Assembly: GCF_020400605.1 (NCBI RefSeq)
Contig: NZ_JAINRD010000002.1
Span: 310,001 to 374,000, forward strand
Direction of reading: 5' to 3'
DNA length: 64,000 nucleotides
Source of the DNA: Streptomyces aculeolatus
GTDB lineage: Bacteria > Actinomycetota > Actinomycetes > Streptomycetales > Streptomycetaceae
Shown here: one piece after another, positions 1 through 7,509 of the stretch
Numbering within the stretch: the stretch's first letter is position 1
How the letters are laid out: each line of letters opens with the position of its first letter
Made by a program: the position numbers and the translations under genes
Notes under the pieces: model-generated
Told to the model about the DNA's origin: nothing
Seen by the model: only the letters and a program-made list of their open reading frames with translations
The model's database searches: none

Positions 1-117
1 GGGATGGCCCTGTTCTCGGCCCGCGACCTCGCCCGCTACTCCCGCGCGGAGCGGGAGCGCGGGCAGGGCGCGACCGGATGGTGGGGCCCGTGGCGGATCA
101 CGACGAGCGACCGCTGA
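1..117 (+). CDS. C-terminal end of an unidentified protein (partial)
   Basis: An open frame runs from the first base to a TGA at 115-117, giving a 38-residue tail rich in Arg and ending in WRITTSDR. The codons have the G/C third-position bias of real genes here. The start lies outside the window and the tail is too short to assign a family. The next gene is convergent (stop at 209), with about 90 bp between them and no clear terminator. Confidence 0.5.
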   Translation, partial: GMALFSARDLARYSRAERERGQGATGWWGPWRITTSDR

Positions 118-208
118 GCGCGGCGCGGGGATGCCGTTGACCCGGAGGGCCGGGGACAGCCGGTGCACCGACCGTACCCCGGCGGGGGCCCCGGGGCTCA
201 TCCCGTGT

Positions 209-1480
209 TCACGGTATTTCCTCCGGCTGCGGGCGCGGGCGCGGGGGTACGGGCACGGGCGCGGCCGCCGGCCCGGGCGGCGGGCCGCCCGCCGGGTAGC
301 GGCGTATCGCCACCGCCGTCACGGCGTACGCGACCAGTCCCACCGCCGTCGCCGTGACCGCGACGCCGGTGCCGTCGGAGACGGCCAGCGCCGCGCCGCC
401 GCCCGCGCCGGCCAGCGCGACGCCCACGTAGAGACCGCTGGTGTTGAGAGCCACCGCCTCCGTGCCGGCCTCGCCCGCCAGTTGCAGGATCCGGGTGTTC
501 GTCGGCGGGGTGAAGCTCCACGCCGCGCACCCCCACACCGCCAGGTTGAGCGCGACCAGCCACACCGGCGCCGTGCGGCCCGTCGCCCCGATGACGGCCA
601 GCAGCGCCGTCGCGGCCACGACGCCGCCGATCGAGGCGCGCAGCGTACGGTCCGGGCCCCAGCGGTCCGTCAGCAGCGCGCCCGCGCCGGTGCCCACCGC
701 CCCGGCGACGCCGACCACGGCGATGAACAGCGCCAGCACGCCGCCGCCGCGGCCGGTGAGGTCGCGGGTCAGGGGCGCGACGTAGGTGTACACCATCAGG
801 CCGCTGCCGGCGCAGACCACGGTGCAGGACGCGCAGAGCAGGACCGCGGGGCGGCCCAGGATCCGCAACTGCCCGCGTACGCCGAGCTGCGGGGCGCCGG
901 CCAGCCGGGGCAGCGCCGCCGAGGAGGCCGCCGCGACCAGCGCGGTGGCCGCGGCGACCGCCACGAACGTCGACCGCCAGCCGAAGGCGTCGCCCAGCAG
1001 CGTGCCCGCCGGGACGGCGGTGAACAGCGAGAGCGTCAGGCCCGCCGCGACCGTGCCGATGGCCCGGCCCATCCGCTCCGGCGCCGCCAGCCGCGCCGCC
1101 GCGGCGAAGGCCGCGGGCGAGACGGTGGCCGCGATCAGCGCGGTCAGCACGCGCGCGCCCATCAGGGTCGCGTAGTTCGGGGCCAGCGCGGTGGCGGTGT
1201 TGGCCACGGCGAAGGCCGTGAGGCCGCCGACGATCAGGGTCTTGCGGGGCAGCCGCGCGGTGACCACCGCGAGCACGGGCGCGGCCACCGCGAAGGTCAC
1301 CGAGAAGACCGTCACCAACTGCCCGGCGGCGGCCTCGCTCACGTCCAGGTCGGCGGCGATGTCCGGGAGCACGCCCGCGATGACGAAGTCGTCGGTGCCG
1401 ATGACGAAGGCGGCGAACATCAGGCACAGCAGCCATCCCGCGCCCCGCGCCGGCGGAGAAGAACTCACCTTGGAAGCCAT
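209..1480 (-). CDS. MFS drug-efflux transporter (DHA1 / AraJ-Cml type)
   Basis: A 423-residue integral membrane protein with about twelve hydrophobic segments. The N-terminal signature (residues 30-42, DDFVIAGVLPDIA) and the loop 2-3 motif ARLPRK (75-80) are typical of 12-TM proton antiporters related to AraJ and chloramphenicol-efflux proteins. The last 30 residues are a Pro/Gly-rich cytoplasmic tail. The ATG at 1480 gives a normal N-terminus, although its ribosome-binding site is weak. Substrate is unknown; small-molecule export is inferred from the family. It is transcribed away from the DUF6223 gene and is probably monocistronic. Confidence 0.85.
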   Translation of the reverse strand: MASKVSSSPPARGAGWLLCLMFAAFVIGTDDFVIAGVLPDIAADLDVSEAAAGQLVTVFSVTFAVAAPVLAVVTARLPRKTLIVGGLTAFAVANTATALAPNYATLMGARVLTALIAATVSPAAFAAAARLAAPERMGRAIGTVAAGLTLSLFTAVPAGTLLGDAFGWRSTFVAVAAATALVAAASSAALPRLAGAPQLGVRGQLRILGRPAVLLCASCTVVCAGSGLMVYTYVAPLTRDLTGRGGGVLALFIAVVGVAGAVGTGAGALLTDRWGPDRTLRASIGGVVAATALLAVIGATGRTAPVWLVALNLAVWGCAAWSFTPPTNTRILQLAGEAGTEAVALNTSGLYVGVALAGAGGGAALAVSDGTGVAVTATAVGLVAYAVTAVAIRRYPAGGPPPGPAAAPVPVPPRPRPQPEEIP

Positions 1481-1730
1481 GGCCGCACGCTAACGCCGCG
1501 GTGGAGGGGCATTTCCAGGGCGTTTCGACGCCATTCGGAGAAACCCCGCGGCGGCGCGCGGGCGTGCCGGTGCTGCGGCTGCGGTAGCCGGATGCTGTGG
1601 CCGCAGTCCTCACCCCGCCCGGGTACCGCCGCGGTGGTAGCGCAAATCGGCCGCGTCTGGAGGACGACCCGCGGCCCGCCCGGTTCGTACGCTGACGCCG
1701 CCAACCGCCGTGCGACCGAAGGGGTCCCCG

Positions 1731-2129
1731 ATGTCCGTCCGTCACCTGTCCACCGCCGCTGCGGCCGCCGTGCTCGCCGTCGTCGTGTGCGCGGCGCCGG
1801 CGGCCGCGCAGGTCGCGGTCGCGGCCGAGAAAGACGACGGCTCCGGCCGCGGACCGGCCATGGCCGCGTCCATCGTGGCACTGATCGGCGTGGTGCTCGG
1901 CGGGCTCGCGCTTGCCCGCAAGCTCGGCTCCGGCCTCGGCGGGCCGGTCGCGTCCGTGGTGGCGTCGGCGGCCGGCATCGTCATCGGCGCGGTGGCGCTC
2001 GCCGGCTCCGACGACGTGGGCTCCGGCTCCGGCCGCGGCGGGGCGATCGTCGCCCTGCTGCTCGGCGTGGTCGGACTGGCCCTCGGCGGTCTCGCGCTGG
2101 CCAAGGCCCGGCGCGCGGTCTCCGCGTAA
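1731..2129 (+). CDS. DUF6223-like small membrane protein
   Basis: 132 residues: an N-terminal signal/TM segment ending near AAAQVAV, then two further hydrophobic segments. Each is preceded by a Gly/Ser-rich RG(A/P) turn and followed by LGGLALA-K/R, so the protein looks like an internal duplication of a GRGxAIVALxxGxxGLxLGGLALA unit. This matches the streptomycete DUF6223 family, whose function is unknown. The ATG at 1731 is chosen because AAGGGG lies just upstream; an in-frame GTG at 1710 has no such site. A strong hairpin follows the stop. Confidence 0.75.
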   Translation: MSVRHLSTAAAAAVLAVVVCAAPAAAQVAVAAEKDDGSGRGPAMAASIVALIGVVLGGLALARKLGSGLGGPVASVVASAAGIVIGAVALAGSDDVGSGSGRGGAIVALLLGVVGLALGGLALAKARRAVSA

Positions 2130-2155
2130 GCCCTCTGAGCCCCCCCGGGGCGTAC

Positions 2156-2191
2156 GGGCGGCTCCGGCGGACGCGTACGCCGGAGCCGCCC
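2156..2191 (+). terminator. Hairpin terminator after the DUF6223-like gene
   Basis: A perfect 14-bp stem (2156-2169 paired with 2178-2191) with an 8-nt loop starts 27 bp after the stop codon. There is no U-tract, as is usual in high-GC actinomycetes. Confidence 0.6.
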
Positions 2192-2302
2192 CGTTCGTCA
2201 ACCCCGTGCTCAACTGACCACGCCCCGATGGGCATCGGCCTGTCGCCGCCTTACCGTACGGAAGGTCCACCCCCTTCCCGCGCCGGAACAGGAGGCAGCG
2301 CC

Positions 2303-2779
2303 ATGGCCGCGACCGCCCCCCAGTCCCACTCCCCGTCGTCGCCGTCGGCCGCCTGGCTGGCCGCGCGGCCGGTGTGGCTCGTCGCCGTCCTGGCCACCCT
2401 CGCCGCCGCGGTGGTGGCGGAGTCGTTCACGCTGCTGGCGCGTGGCGCCGGCGTCGAGATGGTCGCGGCCGGGATCGGGGAGGACGAGGCCACCGCCATC
2501 CCGGTGGGCGGCGTCGCGCGCAGCGTCGTGCTGTGGTCGCTCGGCGGCATCGCCCTCGCGGTGCTCCTGGCCCACCTCGCCCGGCGCGCGGGGCGCGGCC
2601 TCCGCCGCCCGGCCCGCGTCTTCGCGGCGTGCGCGGGGGCGTTCACGGTCCTGTCCCTCGCGGGCCCCGGCTTCGCGCCGCACACCGCGGACACCACGCA
2701 GGCCGTGCTGGTCTGCACGCACCTGCTGGCGGGCGGCGTCGTCATCCCCGTCGTCGCGCGCCGGCTCTCCTTCGTCTGA
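2303..2779 (+). CDS. DUF6069-like four-TM membrane protein
   Basis: 158 residues starting at an ATG preceded by GGAGG (2291-2295). After a short Ser/Pro-rich N-terminus there are four hydrophobic segments. The segment after TM1 carries ARGAGVEM and IPVGGVARSVVLWS, a pattern shared with DUF6069 proteins of streptomycetes, whose function is not established. The C-terminus (VARRLSF) is basic and probably cytosolic. It lies between the DUF6223 hairpin and the promoter region of the MMPL gene, so it is probably a single-gene unit. Confidence 0.7.
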   Translation: MAATAPQSHSPSSPSAAWLAARPVWLVAVLATLAAAVVAESFTLLARGAGVEMVAAGIGEDEATAIPVGGVARSVVLWSLGGIALAVLLAHLARRAGRGLRRPARVFAACAGAFTVLSLAGPGFAPHTADTTQAVLVCTHLLAGGVVIPVVARRLSFV

Positions 2780-2818
2780 TCCGCAGCCCCCGCGGCCGCG
2801 CCCCCCGCGGCCCCTGCT

Positions 2819-2858
2819 TTGACATGTACTGCAAGAGGAGTACCGCGGCCGCGGTAGT
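2819..2858 (+). promoter_or_regulatory. Promoter with overlapping palindromic operator for the MMPL gene
   Basis: A TTGACA -35 hexamer (2819-2824) is followed by a perfect 16-bp palindrome, TACCGCGGCCGCGGTA (2841-2856), where the -10 region should be. With two flanking bases each side it reads AGTAC-N10-GTAGT (2839-2858), resembling the ACTAC-N10-GTAGT site found at 13152-13171. This is a typical placement for a repressor operator. The regulator is not identified. Confidence 0.5.
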
Positions 2859-2948
2859 GCGGCCCGCGGAGTGCCTGCGTCTGTACGTCGACTCCGGTGA
2901 TCCCCGTCCCGAGGATGAGGGGTGCACCGCACGAAACCCGAGGAGACG

Positions 2949-5126
2949 ATGATGTCCACCGAGACCGCCCGCCCGGACGGGGCTCTGGCGAGACTGGCCC
3001 GGTTCTGCCACCGGCGCCGCCGCCTGGTCCTGCTGGCCTGGATCGCCGGCGTGCTCGTCGTGGCGGCCGCCGGCTTCGGCCTCGCGGCCGACCCCGACAA
3101 CGACTTCTCCGGCGGGGACTCCGGGTCGGCCAAGGCGCAGGCCCTGATGGAGAAGCACTTCCCCGAGGAGCAGGGCGACACCCTGACCCTCGCCGTCAAG
3201 GCGGACGCGGGGATGGACGATCCCGCCGTACGGCAGAAGGTCGAGAAGGTCGTCGCCGACCTCGCCGACTCGCCGGTCACCGGTCCGGTGACGTCGCCGT
3301 ACGACGACGAGCAACTGGTCACCGAGGACCGCCGCATCGCCCGCACGACCATCCCGCTCACCGACAAGGAGGCGACGAAGGACGACGTCAAGCCTCTGGT
3401 GACCACCGTCAAGGAGGCCTCCGGCGACGGTGTGCTCATGGGGCTCGGCGGTGACAAGGCGGAGAAGGCCGAGACGCCCAAGCAGGGCCCCGCCGAGAGC
3501 GTCGGCGTGCTGGCCGCGGCGGTGATCCTCTTCATCTCCTTCGGCTCGCTGGTGGCGATGGGGCTGCCGATCGTGACCGCGCTGATGGCGATCCTCGGCG
3601 GCATCGCCCTCATGAAGATCGTCGGGCACGTCGTCCCCTCGCCGGACTTCACCGTCCTGGTCTCCGCGCTCATCGGCCTCGGCGTGGGCATCGACTACGC
3701 GCTGTTCATCGTCACCCGCTACAAGGAGAAACTGCAGAACGGGGAGAGTCCCGAGGACGCCACCGTGGGCGCGATCACGACCGCGGGCCGCGCCGTGCTC
3801 TTCGCCGGCACCACCGTGGTGATCGCGCTGCTCGGCCTCGTCACCATGGGGCAGCGGCTGATGACCGGCGTGGCCGTCGCCGCCTCGCTGACGGTGCTGG
3901 TGACGATGGTCGCCGCGGTGACCCTCCTGCCGGCGTTCCTGGGCTTCACCGGGCACAGGATCAACTCGCTCCGGCTGCCCCGCCGCACGGCCCGCGGCGC
4001 CCGCGACGACGCCCCCGCCGCCGAGCGCCGCACCCCCGCGGAGCGCTGGGCCGGCGTGGTGCAGCGCCGGCCGCTGGTCGCGGCGGTGCTGGCGGTCGCG
4101 GGGCTGCTGCTGCTCGCCGCGCCGGCGCTGTCGATGCGGCTCAGCCTGCCGGACGCCAGCGTCCAGCCGCGCGACCGGAGCAGCTACACCTCGTACGAGA
4201 TCGTCTCCGAGGGCTTCGGCCCCGGCTACGGCGCACCGCTGATCTTCGCCGCGGAGGTCGACGCCGCGGGCGGCGACCTGGCCCCCGCGGTCGGGGCGGT
4301 CGACGGCACGCCGGGCATCGCCCACGTGACGCAGCCGCGGGTCAGCGAGGACGGCGAGGCCGCCACCTTCATGGCGTTCCCCGAGACCGGCTACCAGGAC
4401 GAGAAGACCGCGGACCTCGTGCACGAACTCCGCGACGACGTGCTGCCCGAGGTGCCCGGCGGCGAGGCCGTGCGGGTCGGCGGGCCGAACGCCGGGGCGA
4501 TCGACTTCGCCGAGGAGACCAGTTCGCGGCTGCCGTTCATGATCGCGGTCGTCATCGTGCTGTCGCTCGTGCTGCTGGTCGCGCTGGTGCGGTCGGTGAC
4601 GATCGCTCTCCAGGCCGCCGTGATGAACCTGCTGTCGATCGGTGCCGCGTACGGCGTGCTGGTCGCGGTGGTGCAGTGGGGCTGGCTGGGCTCGGCCCTC
4701 GGGTTCCCGACCGACATGCCCATCACCACCTGGGTGCCGATGATGATGTTCCCGGTGCTCTTCGGCCTGTCGATGGACTACGAGGTCTTCCTGATCTCGC
4801 GGGTCCGCGAGGAGTACGAGCGCACCGGCGACACCCGCACGGCCGTCACCCGCGGACTGGCGCGGACCGCGAAGGTCATCACCGCCGCCGCGGCCATCAT
4901 GATCGCCGTCTTCACCACCTCCCTGCTCGGCCACGACGTGTCGGTCAAGCAGATCGGACTGGGCATGGCCGTCGCCGTGTTCATCGACGCCACCATCGTG
5001 CGGATGGTGCTCGTGCCCGCGGTGATGGAGCTGTGCGGCAAGACCAACTGGTGGATGCCCGGCCGCCGGGCACCGGAGACGGCCTCGCCACCGCCGGCCG
5101 AGGTCGGGGAAGAGGCGAAGGTCTGA
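2949..5126 (+). CDS. MMPL-family RND exporter
   Basis: 725 residues with two MMPL repeats, each a TM helix, a periplasmic-type loop and a TM bundle. The TM4 motifs GVGIDYALF (about residue 245) and GLSMDYEVF (about 606) carry the Asp-Tyr pair used for proton coupling in MmpL/ActII-ORF3-type pumps. These proteins export lipids or secondary metabolites. Two ATGs (2949, 2952) follow a GAGGAG site; 2949 is given. The palindromic operator upstream suggests inducible expression. It lies next to the biosynthetic cluster and could export its product, but separate DUF genes and a terminator make that uncertain. Confidence 0.85.
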   Translation: MMSTETARPDGALARLARFCHRRRRLVLLAWIAGVLVVAAAGFGLAADPDNDFSGGDSGSAKAQALMEKHFPEEQGDTLTLAVKADAGMDDPAVRQKVEKVVADLADSPVTGPVTSPYDDEQLVTEDRRIARTTIPLTDKEATKDDVKPLVTTVKEASGDGVLMGLGGDKAEKAETPKQGPAESVGVLAAAVILFISFGSLVAMGLPIVTALMAILGGIALMKIVGHVVPSPDFTVLVSALIGLGVGIDYALFIVTRYKEKLQNGESPEDATVGAITTAGRAVLFAGTTVVIALLGLVTMGQRLMTGVAVAASLTVLVTMVAAVTLLPAFLGFTGHRINSLRLPRRTARGARDDAPAAERRTPAERWAGVVQRRPLVAAVLAVAGLLLLAAPALSMRLSLPDASVQPRDRSSYTSYEIVSEGFGPGYGAPLIFAAEVDAAGGDLAPAVGAVDGTPGIAHVTQPRVSEDGEAATFMAFPETGYQDEKTADLVHELRDDVLPEVPGGEAVRVGGPNAGAIDFAEETSSRLPFMIAVVIVLSLVLLVALVRSVTIALQAAVMNLLSIGAAYGVLVAVVQWGWLGSALGFPTDMPITTWVPMMMFPVLFGLSMDYEVFLISRVREEYERTGDTRTAVTRGLARTAKVITAAAAIMIAVFTTSLLGHDVSVKQIGLGMAVAVFIDATIVRMVLVPAVMELCGKTNWWMPGRRAPETASPPPAEVGEEAKV

Positions 5127-5143
5127 CTTTTCCCGGAACGTCG

Positions 5144-5175
5144 AGCGGGGAATCCCTCAACCGGGGTTCCCCGCT
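5144..5175 (+). terminator. Hairpin terminator after the MMPL gene
   Basis: Inverted repeat AGCGGGGAA (5144-5152) and TTCCCCGCT (5167-5175) with a 14-nt loop that can extend the pairing by three bases, 18 bp after the stop. The rest of the intergenic stretch up to 5418 is unusually A/T-rich and holds a CATAAT-like -10 near 5258 but no convincing -35. Confidence 0.55.
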
Positions 5176-5418
5176 TCGGCATGGCGTTTTCCGCTGTTTT
5201 CCGTGCGCCCTTTTGTCCGGTGAATTCCCGCCGAGTAAAAACCAAGTAAAGAGTGCACCATAATACGGAAATGACAGCAACTCGCAGATTTCGCCGCCAA
5301 GTCAGCGCCAAGTGCAGCCCAAGACCGCGGGTTGAAAATCAAGTTGAACACGAGTCTAGAGGAGGGCACTGTAACGGCTGAGTAAGTCCCGGGATATACC
5401 TGGATAGTCGGGGGCAAT

Positions 5419-7509
5419 ATGACAACGTGGTCGAAAAATGCGACGCGGAAGCCGGAGACGATACCCGACGACGCCGGCCCGTCCGGTCGTCCGCCGCCGG
5501 GGCCGCTGCACGCGGAGGCGAACGAGCAGTTCCTGAGCGAGCTTCTCGGTGCCGAGCTGGATGACGAGTTGCGCGGCCTGGCGGTCGCGGCCGGGGAGAA
5601 CAGCCAGTTGCTCGCGGAGCTGGCCTACGGGCTGGTGGAAGAAGGTCTGGTGGCCCGGCACGGCGGCACGGTCCGGCTCGCGGAGTCGCGGACTCCGCGC
5701 TGCGTGCCGACGTTTGTGAAACTGCGGCTGGGCGAGCTGAGCCCCGGCTGCCAGGAGTTGTTGAAGATCGCCGCACTGCAGGGGAGGTCGTTCCTTCTGG
5801 AGGATGTCTCCAGGATGCTGAACCGACCGCTCGCGACCTTACTCGCGCCGCTGGACGAGGCCATGTCCGCGGGCTTCGTGCTGGCGACGGAGCGTCAATT
5901 CGTATTCCGCAGCGACTTCTTGATGCGCGGCGCCGTCGCCGCCATTCCCGCGCCCGCGCGCGGTGCTCTGCAGCGTGAGGCGATGCACCATTCCGGCAGA
6001 AGTACGGAGGAAACAGACCGAAGATCCTGGGTACCCGAGTACCGGGCCCCACAGGCCGCCGTGGTGACGGAGGGCGACGGCGGCCCTTATTCACGGGCAC
6101 ACGGGCTCATCATGAAGGGGAAGGTGGCCGTCGGCACGGATCTCGCCCAGCGGACGCGGTCCGCCCCGGGAGTTGCCGAGGACGAACGGCTCGACGCCGA
6201 GGCGTCGGCGCTCCTGGGCGGCCTGCTGCTGGGCCGGGAGGAGGAGGCCGAGAGGCGGGCCCGGGAGATCCTGCGGGAGCGGACGGACCAGCCGGGCGAC
6301 GTCGCCGCGCTGATGGCGCTGACGGCGCTGTCGCACCTGAGCTGGCGGGCCGGCGAGCTGGCCGAGGGCATCAGGCTGGGCCGTGCGGCGGTGCGGTACT
6401 GCGGCGGCGCCGACCCCCTGTGGCGGCTGCACTTCCGCCTCGAACTGGCCGCCAAGCTCACCGACCTGCGCGAGTTCGACGAGGCCGGGACGCTGGTGGA
6501 CGAGGCGGAGGCGGGCCTGTACGAGCCGTCCGCGGACGTCTGGCACGCCGCCCCGGCCGCGATGCGGGCACGGCTGTACCTGGCGGCCGGCCGGTTCCGG
6601 GACGCGCGCCGGCACGCGGAGCAGGTCACCGCGGCGACGGAGCAGAACGCCGTCCCCGCGCTCCTGCCGCTCGCCTACGCCGTCCTGTCCGCCGTGTCCC
6701 TGTACACCGGGGACCTGCCCACGGCGGCCGAGCACCTGGAGCGGGCCCGCACCTCTCCCGGGCGCGACCGGGACATACGCCACTCGCCGCGGTACGCCTG
6801 GACCGACGTGCGGGTCGCCGTCAGAAGGGAGGGCCCCCGCGCGGGCGTCGCCCTGCTGTCCGGCCCGTACGACCGGCTCCCGGCGGAGCGCCGGCTGTAC
6901 GTCGAGGACTCCGCGGCCGCCGCGTTCCTCGTCCGGCTCGCCCTCGACGCCGGCGACGCGGACCTGAAGCGCACCGTGCTCGACACCGTCAACGGCCTCG
7001 CCGGGGACAACCCCGGCATCGCCGTCGTCGGCCTCAGCGCCCTGCACGCCAACGCGCTCGCCGGGCGCGACGCGACGGGGCTCGCGCAGATCGTCGTGCA
7101 GTCGCCGGACCCCCTGTCCGTCGCCCTGGCGACCGAGGAGCTCGCCAGGCTGCACGCCACCCAGACCTCCGCGCGCCGGCCCCGGGCCGTGCCCGCCCCG
7201 ACCGACCCCGCCGCCGTGGTGGCCGACGGTCCCGCCGGGCACCAGCCCAACTCCTGCTGGGCCGTGCTCTCCGACATGGAACGGCGCATCGCTTACCTGG
7301 TCAGCGTCGGGATGACGAACCGGCAGATCGCCCGGCGCGTCCACCTCTCGGCGCACACGGTCAACTACCACCTGCGGAAGATCTACAAGAAGCTGGGCAT
7401 CGGCACGCGTGTGGAACTCGCCCGCGAGGCCGCCACGTACTCCGGGGCCGCGGCGATCTACTCGGTCACCGAGGACAAGCGGAGCTTAGGGCCCGCGGCG
7501 GCGAGCTGA
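5419..7509 (+). CDS. LuxR-type regulator, LAL lacking its ATPase domain, two TTA codons
   Basis: 696 residues. The C-terminal LuxR helix-turn-helix is clear (about residues 613-671, with MTNRQIARRVHLSAHTVNYH). The preceding part resembles the middle and tetratricopeptide-like regions of LAL regulators, including GRSFLLEDVSRML and FVFRSDFLMRGAV, but there is no Walker A/B domain: the protein begins where the ATPase of a normal ~900-residue LAL would have ended. TTA codons at 5839-5841 and 7486-7488 make translation dependent on the bldA tRNA. The 3' end overlaps the convergent LAL gene by 52 bp. It is probably a pathway activator of the adjacent cluster. Confidence 0.8.
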   Translation: MTTWSKNATRKPETIPDDAGPSGRPPPGPLHAEANEQFLSELLGAELDDELRGLAVAAGENSQLLAELAYGLVEEGLVARHGGTVRLAESRTPRCVPTFVKLRLGELSPGCQELLKIAALQGRSFLLEDVSRMLNRPLATLLAPLDEAMSAGFVLATERQFVFRSDFLMRGAVAAIPAPARGALQREAMHHSGRSTEETDRRSWVPEYRAPQAAVVTEGDGGPYSRAHGLIMKGKVAVGTDLAQRTRSAPGVAEDERLDAEASALLGGLLLGREEEAERRAREILRERTDQPGDVAALMALTALSHLSWRAGELAEGIRLGRAAVRYCGGADPLWRLHFRLELAAKLTDLREFDEAGTLVDEAEAGLYEPSADVWHAAPAAMRARLYLAAGRFRDARRHAEQVTAATEQNAVPALLPLAYAVLSAVSLYTGDLPTAAEHLERARTSPGRDRDIRHSPRYAWTDVRVAVRREGPRAGVALLSGPYDRLPAERRLYVEDSAAAAFLVRLALDAGDADLKRTVLDTVNGLAGDNPGIAVVGLSALHANALAGRDATGLAQIVVQSPDPLSVALATEELARLHATQTSARRPRAVPAPTDPAAVVADGPAGHQPNSCWAVLSDMERRIAYLVSVGMTNRQIARRVHLSAHTVNYHLRKIYKKLGIGTRVELAREAATYSGAAAIYSVTEDKRSLGPAAAS

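Noticed and set aside
131..2779. A continuous 882-codon plus-strand frame
   Set aside because: It runs antisense through the MFS gene with an Arg/Gly-only composition; only its last 158 codons, which start at 2303 with a ribosome-binding site, look real.
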